Part shown: in pieces, positions 26,731 through 37,857 of the stretch
How positions within the stretch are numbered: position 1 is the stretch's first letter
Layout: the number at the start of each line of letters is the position of its first letter
Assembly: GCA_951802425.1 (NCBI GenBank)
Contig: OX637801.1
Coordinates: forward strand, 2,604,001 to 2,668,000
Reading direction: 5' to 3'
From: Clavaria fumosa
Lineage: Eukaryota; Basidiomycota; Agaricomycetes; Agaricales; Clavariaceae
Length of the DNA stretch: 64,000 nt
The notes under the pieces: generated by a model
The model's database searches: none
Told to the model about the DNA's origin: nothing
Seen by the model: only the letters and a program-made list of their open reading frames with translations
Made by a program: the position numbers and the translations under genes

Positions 26731-28103
26731 ATGTTTAGCATCTTCGTGTTCCTGGTTCTTTTTTTGCCTTTCGCCATCTCCAGCCCCGCATTAGTTCCGA
26801 GAGCGGCAACCTCTGCCCTCTCCACCAGCAATGTCGATAGTACGTTTCTGCGGCCCGCCTTGTTCAGCCGAATTGCATACTGCTCGCCCGGTGTGGTGAA
26901 AAGCCTTACTTGCGGCGCACCTTGCGACGCGGTTGCGGGGGTGCAGGTTACCCAATCTGGAGGCGGTGCGTCCCGAACTCCTCCAGACCACACCACATGA
27001 TTTACCTGTCAAATTTTGATTGGCTTGTGTACCTTTTGCTCAATATAGACGCGGCATTGATCCCCAGATGTATGTGAGCATTTGATGATTCATCTATAGA
27101 CTTACCGACGACACCCACGAATACAGACTTCATCGCGATCGACCCAACGATGAAAAGCGTCGTCGTCGCGCATCAGGGCACTAACACCGCCAACCCGTTG
27201 GTTTCACTCCCATTTACAACTGCGCTATCCTCACACCATTGTCCTCTCTCACCTGTGCAGGCTCTCTGACTTGAACGACCTCAATTTCGACCTTGTCGGC
27301 CTTGATGCTCAGACTTTCCCGAACCAAGCCAGTGGCGTTCAGGTGCATGAGGGTTTCCAAGAAACGTTCTTACGTACCTCGAGCGACGTCCTAGCAGGGG
27401 TCAAGCAGGCCCTCGCTACTAGCCAGTTCACCAACGTTGCTGTCACTGGTCACTCACTCGGTAGGACTCCCTTACCTTGAGCGCGTGCCTGCTAATGACA
27501 AGCCGAACCAGGTGCCGCAATTGCAACATTCGATGCGATCATGCTCAAACAGAACCTGTCACCGTCTGTGACCGTGTCCACCGTCGTCTTTGGGCTCCCG
27601 AGGAGTGGGAACCAGGCGTGGGCGAACTTTGTGGATGCTCAGGTGCGTTGACAACTCTCCGCGTGACACGACGACGACGGATCTAACCCTCGAGGGGAAC
27701 CCAGCTTGGCGCAAACTTCCAGTTCATGACGAACCAGCAGGACCCAGTGCCGGACTTACCACCAAGGTTCTTGCGGTTCGTGCACCCGAACGGTGAGGTA
27801 CATATCGATACTGTGAATGCGGCTGGCGACGCGGTCAATGTCGTTGCATGCGCGGGCCAGGAGAACACGGTATGTTTCTATCCACCTGGCGTCTTCTGCC
27901 AGGGGCGCAGGCTAAAGGTTTTGTTGTTTATTAACTTTCTAGGCATGCTCAGCTGGGAATAACCCGTTCCAGGTCAGCATTCAGAATCACCTTGGTCAGT
28001 TTGTTCGGTTGGCTCAGGGACGCCTCTTGAGAGCTTACTTTCGCTAATCACAGGGCCGTACCTGCATAATGTAGCCTTTGGAGGGGCTGCATGTCCTTTG
28101 TGA
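26731..28103 (+). CDS. Secreted class 3 lipase
   Basis: ATG 26731 opens a signal peptide (FSIFVFLVLFLPFAISSPA). Mature motifs follow: FSRIAYCSPGVV, SVVVAHQGTNT, the nucleophile elbow GHSLG (split by an intron after base 27463), PRSGNQAWANFVD, the catalytic Asp in QDPVPDLPPRF, and the His in QNHLGPYL in the last exon. Stop TGA is at 28101-28103. At least six introns are needed; the one in GHSLG has a clear CTAATGAC branch point. The family hydrolyses triacylglycerols or related esters outside the cell. The Ser-Asp-His triad and the paired cysteines (CGAPC) look intact, so it is probably functional. Confidence 0.88.
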
Positions 28104-28426
28104 TTCAAAGTTGACGCCTATCATTGATATGCAGGGGGATTATTTCCCCGAGGTTACGATACATACGACCAATCATGTTATTAAACACGTATCATACCCG
28201 ACGATGTGCACGCTATATTGCGACCTAATTCCATCGATAGGCCCAGCTTGAGATACATTGCGGCGGTTGCAATGTGGATTTGCGATTGGCTCACGTGTGC
28301 TGCGTGCAAGCAGCGCCTCATTTGGGAAAGGGGGCCACAAACTTCCACCGCAACGTTCCACGCCTTCTCATCAAAAAAACTGTTTCCTCGCCGCAGTTGC
28401 AGTAGCGGTAACGCCGTCACCTTCAA

Positions 28427-30531
28427 ATGGCCAACAGGAAACCCAGGATAAAGAAGAAACAAACCAATGCGAAAGCTGTAGATCCGAGCGGCGGCGCAGG
28501 CGACGATACCAGGATGGTGAACGGCGGGCCCACAGAGTGCGTCCTCGAAACAGGTCGTTCATACGGATGCATCTTATTTAAACCACGCTTCGTATTAAGA
28601 AACAATTCATCAATAGGGCGGTCTGATTCTCCTTCGTCCAGTCAGATTCCTCCCACTCCCCAGCCCTCGACCAGGCCGCCGCCATCAGCACGTTCAGCGA
28701 CGCCTCCAAAGGCGCCTATAGATGTCGCTACGCAAGCGGAGCGCATGAAGGAGGGTGGCAACGTTCATTTCAAAGCGAAGCGATACCTAGAAGCCATAGA
28801 TGAATACACTCATGCGATCGGTGCGTAGCTTTCGCACGATCAATCTTTTGACATGGAAAAGTCAATTATAGTTGTCACTCACAGAGTTACGACGGGAGCC
28901 GACTTATTTGACGAACCGCGCCGCGTCCTACATCGCGCTCAAGCGTTTTCGACCTGCACTGGAGGACTGCCAGCAGGCCGTGAGTCTGCAGTCGTCCGCG
29001 CCGCAGGCCAAGACGCTCGTGCGTCTCGCACGGTGCCATCTCGCATTGGGGGCGCCTGAGCCCGCGCTGTCTGCGCTCCGTTCCGCGCTCGCGCTTGAGC
29101 CCGCCAACGCGACGGCGCTGCAGCTCCAGCGCCAAGTGAAGGTGCTCCAATCCCACCTTCACAACTTCGAGGGTGCGCGTGCGGCACGCGACTGGGGCCT
29201 TGCTCGTCTCGCGCTCGACCGTTGTCTGGAGGCTATTGAGGGTGAGGGCGGCGACATCCCACTCCAGTGGCGCCTGTGGAGAGTCGATCTGGAGTTGGCC
29301 AAGGGTGGCTTAGACGCTGCTAATGCTGCTGCAAAGTAATGTTTATTTCTACCCAGTCATACCCTTACATAGGTTCCGATTCTTATTCTCTCTCTTTCAG
29401 TGATGCTTTGCGGTTAGAGCCACATTCACCCGAAGTGCTCACTATCCGGGGCCTCGTTCTGTTCTTGAGTGGGAAGCTTCCTTCTGCCCTCCAACACGTG
29501 TCTTCTGCTCTGCGGTTAGATCCGGGACATGAGCCTGCCATGCAACTGCGAAGGCGGATAAAGGACGTAGAGCGGCTCAAAGAGGAGGGCAATGTAGCAT
29601 TTAAATCAGAAAGATTGCAAGAAGCGCTACAGAAGTATGGCGAGGCGCTGCTGGTGAAGCAATTTTTCTTCAGACTTTCGTGTTAGCTCACTTTGCATGA
29701 TGCTCAGCGCATAGGTGAAAAAGGTGAAGAAAGCAACGGAGGTCTTATTCGAGCCACCCTCTTATCTAACCGCGCTGTAACCTTACTGAAAGTACGTTTT
29801 AAGACTTGTGTTTCGTCTCTTGCTCATATCTACTTGTAGCTCGAACGGCACGACGAAGCGCTTGCGGACGCGACCGCGTCACTTCAGCTGCAGCCAAACT
29901 CGTTCAAGGCGCTGCGCACGCGGGCACGCATTCACTTGCGCCTTGAGAAGTATGAAGCAGCTATTGTGGACTTCCAGTCAGCAATGCAGCAGGCCCGCCT
30001 CGAGGGAAGTGAAGCGGACGTGCGTGCGCTCCGCACCGAGCTCAAGCGCGCAGAGGTCGAGTTAAAGCGGAGCAAGACAAAAGATTACTACAAAATCCTT
30101 GGTAAGTGCCACTTGCTAAGACTAGTCTGATGGCGACTGAACACTGCGGCAGGTGTCGCGAAGGATTGCTCGGAGATGGACATCAAGAAGGCGTATCGTA
30201 GAGAGAGTCTGAAGCACCATCCAGACAAGGTTAGAATGCTATCACCATCCTTGAACTTAATCGTTGTTGCTGAAGTACCGTTCCTTGCGCCCGCTAGGGT
30301 GGCGACGAAGAGAATTTCAAGCTGGTGGCCGAGGCTAATGCGGTCTTGTCTGATCCGCGACGGCGAGAGCGTTATGACATGGGGGAAGATGAGGACGGGT
30401 CGGATGCGAGCGGCATGGGCAATCCAATGCATATGGATTTGTCGGAGATCTTCGCGCAATTGCATTCCGGTGGTGGATCGTTCTCGTTTCGTGGTGGGGG
30501 TTTTCCGCATTCGCATTCATTCCCGTTTTGA
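28427..30531 (+). CDS. TPR-DnaJ co-chaperone (DNAJC7/Tpr2-like)
   Basis: ATG 28427 begins a basic and Pro/Ser-rich N-terminus (about 100 residues). Two blocks of tetratricopeptide repeats follow: AERMKEGGNVHFKAKRYLEA and LTNRAASYIALKRFRPALED, then RLKEEGNVAFKSERLQEALQ and LSNRAVTLLKLERHDEAL. The last exons carry a J domain: KDYYKILGVAKDC, KKAYRRESLKHHPDKGGDEE and LSDPRRRERYD, with the HPD motif intact. The tail is Gly/Ser/Phe-rich and ends SHSFPF at 30531. This order matches TPR2/DNAJC7, which passes clients between Hsp70 and Hsp90 in the cytosol. Five or more introns; exon joins are approximate. Confidence 0.88.
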
Positions 30532-31171
30532 TATGCCGGAGTGCCTTTCTCGCTCGGTCCGTTCGTTCACATGTCCCTTAGTAATCTGCACACCATTCTT
30601 GTTTTCCCAGGTCACTAACCTGTGAAATTGTTCAGAAATGGACATCTGAGATCACCGAAAGGTATCATTCGCGACGGCTCGATTGATATGTCTCACCAAC
30701 AAGTTGGGATTTGCCCCTCCAATCTGTCAGCGGCACTGATGTCCGGCCAATCATGTCGTCGCGTAGACAAGGAAACGGCAACCTGAAAGTTTCATGTCTC
30801 AGAAAGGCCAATTTTTTAATAATGAGCGGCATTGTCGTTGAGATTGGAACACTGACTTGCACCGTTTACGCATCCGAGCCATCAGCGAGAAGTCAAGTCA
30901 CTTTTTGCAGGGTCCATTTGATTTGATGCGATTTTTGATGGTCTCAAGTGTCACGTGACACCTCACCACCATAAGGCACTGCAATAATAAAGAGAGAGAC
31001 GCGGGGGAGGATGACCTTTGTACTGTTTGTTGTGGTGCCCATCTCTTCCGTCCGTGTGCCCATCTCCGTCGTTATTGTGGACTGTGTGGTGTCAAGCCCG
31101 TTCGCTATTGAGCCTTACTCCAACTCAAAATTCTTTGCCCGCCTTACTCTGGCTTAGTGGCTGTCCCAAGC

Positions 31172-33600
31172 ATGAACCCCTCCTCGCATGCGCGGCATCC
31201 CGCCTTTGACCCAGAGGTAATGACAATGGCGACAAAGTCGGCCTCGCAATATGCTGCCCAAGCCGCCCCGCAAACCGTGTTCGTCCCCGTAGACACCCCT
31301 CCTACCCCTGCGCCCTCCCCACGCCCAAGCAAGATGTTCCAGACTCCCATTCAAGTGCACCAGGCCATCTCCACATTCGCCGACTGCGATCCCGCGGCAA
31401 TGTCTCGCCGCGAATTCGCCTCGCTTGCCGCGTTTCCACCTTCCGTGCGCAGAAAGTACCTGCTCGCCATCCTCGGCGACTGCACACCCTCGGAGCTACT
31501 GTTCGTCTCGACGACGATTGCCCCGCTCCTCAAACGCGATTTTCTGCGAGAATTACCACCAGAGATTTCATTGCACATTCTCAGTTTCATTGACGACCCT
31601 CAAACCCTTGCGAGGGCTGCCCAAGTCAGCAAGAAGTGGAGAAGCTTGCTCTCGGACGAGTCTCTGTGGCGGAAAATGTGCCGGTTCCATGGGTTCAATG
31701 TGACACGGAACGTAGCCCCACGCCGAGATGACGTTATTGAGGACGAAGAACCCTTGGAAGAAATGGAACAATTCGCAATCCTGCCCATGGATCCGGCACT
31801 GCAGTGGCTCGCAGATCGCAAACGCAAAGCACGCAAGAAGAAGAAACTAGCTATATCCACATCCACATCGTCTGAAGAATTTTCATTCCATGAAAAGTTC
31901 TCATACCTACGGCATTTTAGATCGTGTTATGGCACCAGTGAGTGGCAGCGTCCATTAATCATGTCTGCAGAGTCCCTCTTAACGTCCCTTTCCTCCACGC
32001 CCAGTGATGAACTGGCGACACAGTGGACGACTGCTTCGCACACACCGTGTGCCCGTGGTCAATCACGAAAGCGGCGTTGTCACTTCCGTTGCTCTTGACA
32101 AGGATTGGGTCGTTGTAGGCCTCGCGAACAGCAAAATTCACGTCTTCAGCGCCAAGACTGGAGTTTTGAGCAGGACCCTTGTAGGTCATGCCTCAGGCGT
32201 CTGGGCCGTGCACCTTGTAAGCAAAGGCGGCTACTGGGACCACACAGCGGAGAGACTCTCCGAGTTGGACGCAGATGATCAGCGTCCTATATCTAACTGG
32301 AACCAGAGCCAGAACGACGTGGATGCCATCGCACACGGGCTCGGAGCAACATCGATGAGCGAAAGTCGTGTGCCTTCTTCCTCGTTCACAGACCCCCCGC
32401 TATCTTCGGCTGGTGCTAGGAACATGGAGCGTCGCATGTCTTCGTCGTCCTACTCTTCTTCACACTCGTCCTTCTCATCGAATGGCAGTTTCCCGGAGAG
32501 TTCAGAGAAGCCGAGTGACCCGTGCTGTGCCTCAGAGGGATGGGGACAGTCAAACGCTTTGATTGTGAGTGGTGGTTGCGACAAAGCTTTGAGGGTATGG
32601 GATGTGCGGTCTGGGTGAGCTCAAATCTTGACATACACACCCTATATTTTGTTCAATTTGCGCTTCTGGACGTGCAGGTATTGCGTGTATGTCTTGCCTG
32701 GACACCGTGCAACTATCCGATGCGTCAAGGTTTTACACAATCGCCCGATCGCCGTCACTGGCTCTCGGGACTCGACTTTGAGAGTTTGGGATGTCCAGCA
32801 GGGGCGGATGCTGCGAGTATTAGAAGGCCATCAAGAGAGCGTCCGCTGTATCGATGTGTTCGGGAACAAGGTCGTGAGCGGAAGCTACGATGCAACTTGC
32901 CGGGTGGGTGGTCTCTGCTCCGCCGATTCAAGACTCTTTATTGACCAAAGTTGATTGCTCTGCAACAGCTATGGGACATTGATACTGGAAGGTGTATTCA
33001 TGTGCTACAAGGTCATTTCAATCATATCTATGCGGTCGCATACGATGGCGTCCGCATTGCGTCTGGCGGACTCGACACCACGGTGCGTGTATGGGATGCA
33101 GTGTCAGGGTAAGTACCAGCAGTTGGGCTGTTCCACTCCCTTGTGCTAAATCCATTGCTTCGACCAGCCTCTGTGTTGCACTCCTGCAGGGACACACGGC
33201 TCTCGTTTGCCAGCTACAATTATCTCCGACGTTACTCGCGACCGGTGGGTCGGACGGACGGGTCATCACGTTCACACTTGAGGACTCGAGCTACAAGGCG
33301 GTGCATCGGATTGCGGCACACGACTCGTCGGTGACGGCGCTGCAGTTCGACGCGCGGTTCCTCGTCACGGGCGGGAACGACGGACTCGTCCGCGTGTACG
33401 AGACACGGACGGGGAACTTTGTGCGCGAGATTGGCGGGCCGTGCGACTGCGTGTGGAAGGTCGTCTTTCGGGACGCGACGTGTGCCGTCATGGGGAAGCG
33501 TGCGGGAAAGACGGTTATGGAAATTTGGAGCTTTGCTGCTCAGGAGAATCAGGGTGTTGGTGCTACTAGTAGTGCCGCGGCGGTGACCACTATGAAGTAG
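31172..33600 (+). CDS. F-box/WD40 protein, Cdc4/Pop1-like
   Basis: The first ATG in frame is 31172; the open frame extends upstream only through a GTG. The N-terminal 110 residues are Pro/Thr-rich. An F-box (LRELPPEISLHILSFIDDP, KKWRSLLSDESLWRK) lies at about 31540-31670. WD40 repeats start at WVVVGLANSKIHVFSAKTG (32110) and include RTLVGHASGVWAV, LIVSGGCDKALRVWDVRSG, AVTGSRDSTLRVWDVQQG, VVSGSYDATCR, IASGGLDTTVRVWDAVSG and the last blade near 33350. A Ser-rich insert splits blade 1 or 2. Stop TAG is at 33598-33600. Such proteins select phosphorylated substrates for the SCF ubiquitin ligase in cell-cycle control. The Cdc4 assignment is by architecture and could equally be Pop1/Fbw7-like. Confidence 0.85.
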
Positions 33601-33908
33601 ACAAGGCTGTATGAATATTGGGTGGTGGGAGGCAGGGCTGGTCTCGCCCTTGTGCTGCGCATGTATCTTATGATATCTATTCCTTTCTCACAGGGCTGTA
33701 GTTTCCTTTTCGGAGCAGTTTGTAGTTTAGCGCAAGTTGTAATAGGTACAGGAATTACTCAAGACTTGACGCACGGTCCGTTGCTTTCCGGCAATCCCGC
33801 AAGTCGTAAGAACAATGTCCCAACGTGTCGTGCACTACAAGTACAAGATTCAGTGCGCGAGCAGCGGAAGGTGGATCAGCACAGCATCCATTCGGGAGCG
33901 TATGGGCC

Positions 33909-35290
33909 TCATGCCCTGTGGTCGGACAGCGGGACGCACGACTCGAGGACGCGGGAGAAAGGCATCGCCTCCGTCGGTTGCAGCCAGTTCTTCTCATCGT
34001 ACTCGGCGTAGGGGGCGCTCTCAATCATATGGAAAGTGTACGCGAACCTCGTGTTCTGGCTGGTATTCCGCGCCGATTTGTGCAGCACGCTGCCATGGAT
34101 GAGGACCAGATCGCCTTCAAGTCGCATGGGAGGCGAAAAGGATTACGCAAGGTCAGGACGGGTGCAGTCTGCATATCTCATGCTTGGATCACCTGGTGCG
34201 CATGGTGCCTGAACGTATCTCTCCATCGATTTGGGGGGCTGCTGAGAGGCATCACTTGAGGTTTGAAGTTCCTCAAAGCCTGTTCCGCCGCCCGGCATTC
34301 GCACGAAACGACGAGTGATCGGCGTAGTTAGATGGGAGCCAGGCAGGAAAGATAACGCGCCATTCGATTCGGTGCATTGCTCAAGGGCTATCCAGAAACC
34401 AAGAGCGCTAGGCGGGTTGGTGTACTACATAAATGAGTCAAGTTTATTGTGTTCGTCTGAAGAATCGAGACTGACGAGAAAGGTGCTGGAGCCAATGGTA
34501 AGATATAGCAGAAAGGAGTCTCACAAAGCGAAACGTACGAGTCATTATGTTCGGGAACTTTTCGTAAGAAGAATGATGGTCAGAACGCTGTCTATTGCAC
34601 ATGACCCATCGACTGCTAGCTTACCTGCTCCCCCTATCTCTGGCTGTTTCATAATTACCATGGACTGGAGAGCTTAGAAGCATCAGAGCTTGATAAGTCA
34701 TGTGTAATTCGGCTGCTTTACCAACAGGATCGCGATGAAAGCGTAGATCGCGAACCACTTGCCTCAACCGCTCGTTTTCAAGTGTGACCTTCCGAAATGC
34801 AGGGTCGAGTTCGTGCAAAGCTAGAAAACAAGATCAACATTCTTTCCGTCTTGGCTCCTTGAACACAAGCGGGACTTACCATGCCCGATCTTGTTCACAG
34901 ACCGCGTCTTGTCCCGCGTTAGCTTCCCTTTCCCGTCGACAGCGTCGACCTCAAGGAAGTATCGAATCTTATCGCCGGAGGAAAGGAAGTAGTCGTCTCC
35001 CACATGGCTGTCATCATCGGTCGTGAATTTCGTCTGTCAATTGCCGGGCGGAGTGAGCTCAGGCTGTCAGCAATATGGCAGATATAACACACCAGCGGGT
35101 GACTAGCCGGATCGAATTCGTCGAGGAGCTGCTTCGTACGATTGAGTAGAGCATCTACTTCTCCTGGAGTGAGGAAGTTGGGAATGACAAGGTATCTGAA
35201 TGGGTATAACGCTTAGCAGGTCATTTTGGTCAGCTGTAAATTGCTCGACGCACCCGTCTTCATTGAACTGAGCAGTTCAATGTCAGCTGG
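33909..35290 (-). CDS. Phytanoyl-CoA dioxygenase (PhyH) family protein
   Basis: Minus strand, stop at 33909-33911. In order: FNEDGYLVIPNFLTPGEVDAL (two exons near 35250 and 35190), SSGDKIRYFLEVDAV (34970), LHELDPAFRKVTLENERLRQ, EHNDS with the first Fe(II) ligand pair HxD-like (near 34545), then NPPSALGFWIALEQCTESNG, LSFLPGSHLTTPITRRF, and at the C-terminus LVLIHGSVLHKSARNTSQNT with the second His and the oxoglutarate-binding Arg. These are non-haem iron, 2-oxoglutarate dioxygenases; the substrate is unknown. The 5' exon is unclear because the ankyrin gene overlaps it: FNEDG is preceded by a splice acceptor, so a further upstream exon is likely. Confidence 0.82.
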
Positions 35291-36446
35291 GTGCAAACGC
35301 TGGACGCCATCGTGTTCGCCAACCTTTTCGACTTGTCCCTTTGTAAGATACTCGAGGCGGCGCATGCCATCCATCACAAACTGAGCAGAACCTCAAACGA
35401 TTTGGTTCAAGTTACAAATCGGGATACAGCAGCTGGTTTCACAGCAGAGCAGAGTAGGCGACATGTATTTGGCATGCGGTAATGATACATGGGAGGCCTC
35501 CTGGATGGTTCCAATGTGTTTAACTCCAACCTTCACTCACTAGCTTGGCCCCGTCAGCGGTGATGTGATTCGTCCTGCCAGACCCCCCGACCACCCGACA
35601 AAGGGACTCTGTGACCAGATGATCTTCTTCCCACCAGAAGACGAAGCCCTACACTAGAATAAGATTCCTGGATATGAAAATTCTGGTATCAGCTACGCAC
35701 TCCGTACATGCCAGGAATTTGCATTGAGACACGTGTATCATCGTGAAGGATGCCGACATCAGGGAGGCGCATCGAGTCGGGTTTGAATAGGCCTCCAGCT
35801 TCTTTGACAATCACCGCATGAAAATGGGTCTCAACCTTCGACAGCACCTCGTCCGAGACGTTCAAGCGCCGGACAGGCGAGAGGATACCGTAGAGATGCT
35901 GGTAGCCCTTCTCTTGTGCGACGTCGATCGGTCGTTGCTTTTTGCCATCCATAGATTTGATGTTTCCTTTCCAGCAGTCCGGCAAATGATAAGCGCGTCA
36001 TGTTGGTATGTTTCACTCACGAGATGCTCCAAGCTCGATGAGACCCTGGACGACTTGGACAGGCGCGCCGTGCCAAGCGGCCTGATGCAGCGCGGTGTAT
36101 CCGGAAGGCCTGTCGGCCTTCTTGTCTTCATTTGACGGAGGGCGCAACCTCGTGCTGTTCGCGTACAGACCCATGTCCCATCCGTTGCCCAGCGCGACCT
36201 CGAAGAGCGCATCCCAGTCACCCCTGTATGCTGCGTCTGCCCATCTGTAGGTGTCTGGTTGATAGACCGTTCGCGATGTAGTAACGCGGCGCCAACACAC
36301 TGGTTCTGTTTCGTATCCCGCTCTGCCTCGTAGATGCCCGTTTCAAGAACACAGTCCCATAACGTTGTATATGAGTCATGCGGTCGCTGCTGAAGGTGCC
36401 ATTGGTGGATGCGGGAGAAGACTTCACACTCCGCGTTCTGGACCAT
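35213..36446 (-). CDS. Ankyrin-repeat protein of unknown function
   Basis: ATG 36446 (MVQNAECEVFSRIHQ) is followed by exons with WADAAYRGDWDALFEVAL and SGYTALHQAAWHGAPVQVVQ, two ankyrin repeats, then GKKQRPIDVAQEKGYQHLY. A less typical domain follows (VSDEVLSKVETHFHAVIVKE, LPDVGILHDD, GFVFWWEEDHLVTESLCRVVGGSGRTN) and a last exon reading FVMDGMRRLEYLTKGQVEK. Stop TAA is at 35213-35215, inside the 5' part of the PhyH gene on the same strand. I do not know the function. The two genes may be transcribed in tandem, or have been fused by overlapping transcription. Confidence 0.68.
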
Positions 36447-36757
36447 GGCTTGGAAGTGGGAGGAACACGTGGAATGATCTTGCAATAGGCTGGGCCACCT
36501 TGGTCATCACATGGTCAAGCTCAACACTGAATCTATGCCTAAGAGTGTGACCAGCTGAGCCTTCCTTCCAGGTTTGTTTTACAGCAGAACGCCACAATGT
36601 GAAGGCGACCGTCTGTCGTGAACCAGAGAGGGAGCAAGCAGAGTCGCTTATACTTCGCGTATTGCCTTCATATGGTCAGCTGATCGTGGAAATATGAGAT
36701 TTATCCGGAATCCAGCGAGTCTGCTCATCAACCAACGCTCGCTCATCCTCGCCAGCC

Positions 36758-37857
36758 ATGGCGTCCAGGCTCGCCATAAACACCTTAAAAGCCGTCGGTA
36801 AGCATCTAGACCGCCTGCCAGCCTTTCCCGTTCCAGAATCTAACGATCTCCACAGCCCGGCCTCAAGCCGCGGCGGTCCTTCCTCGTATACTGCAGACGT
36901 AGGTCCACCTGGCACCACAACCGACTGGGGTTTCCGCTGACGGGGCTGTCCCCCCACCCCGCCGCCCAGACGCGCTCTGAGCACGCCGCCTGCACCGCCG
37001 CCGCCGCCCGAGCAGCGCGCTGCCGAGCTCATCGACAAGCTCCCCTCCTCGCCGTCGCTCATCACCAAGACGGGCACCGCCGTGCTCGGGACGGGCCTGC
37101 TCGCGACCGCCATCTCGCAGGAGCTGTACGTCATGAACGAGGAGACCGTGATCCTGGTCGCGACCGCTATCCTGTTTGGATACATTGCCAAGGCGAGTTT
37201 CTCTCATTCGCTGTGTATCATGTACGCTGCTCTGACTGGGACGAACCAACACCGCGTATGGGGTTTGGACTTTTTGTTTTTAGGTCATCAGAGAACCGTA
37301 CCGCGATTGGGCCGCCGGCCATATCGCGCGGATTCGGTCTGTTCTTGAGGGTGCCAGAGCAGAGCACACGCAATCGGTCAAGGACCGCATCAAGTCCGTG
37401 GAGGGCATGAAGGATGTTGTAGACATCACGAGGGCGCTCTTTGCCGTGTCGAAAGTGCGTATTCTGGTCCCGGTCTGGCGTCGGTTTACTCTTCTGCTGG
37501 CCCTAACTGCACGCATTTATCACCCATCAATTTCTTCCGTCCGCAAGGAAACCGTCACCACCGAGGCCGAAAACTTTGTGCTTTCCCAACGCACAGCGTT
37601 GACCTCGGAAGTTAAAGCGGTCCTCGACTCATGGGTGCGCTACGAGCAGCAGCTCAAAGAATCGGAGCAGCTCGAGGTGGCACAGACGGTGGTCAACAAT
37701 GTGCTCAAGACTCTCCAGGATGAGAAGACGCAGAAGGAGATTCTGGCGGCCGCGCTGGCTGAGATAGAGCGTGAGTCGTTGCGCCCACTCGCCCCGTCCC
37801 ATCCGGAATGACATTACTTTCCCATGGTAAGAAATGGTCAAGAGTAAGGCTATTTGA
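36758..37857 (+). CDS. ATP4: Mitochondrial ATP synthase subunit 4 (subunit b)
   Basis: ATG 36758 opens a short mitochondrial targeting exon (MASRLAINTLKAVG). Downstream exons read RALSTPPAPPPPPEQRAAEL, then SPSLITKTGTAVLGTGLLAT, the membrane hairpin (ELYVMNEETVILVATAILFG), the stalk helix (EPYRDWAAGHIARIRSVLEG, SVKDRIKSVEGMKDVVDITR, ETVTTEAENFVLSQRTALTS) and a final mini-exon encoding MVKSKAI with stop TGA 37855-37857. The intron before it (from about 37771) joins as a Gln codon. It forms part of the peripheral stalk of F1Fo ATP synthase. Length of about 240 residues fits the family. Confidence 0.92.

Noticed and set aside
33622..34259. Plus-strand ORFs after the F-box/WD40 gene
   Set aside because: They lie opposite the conserved C-terminal exons of the PhyH gene, which explains the sequence better.
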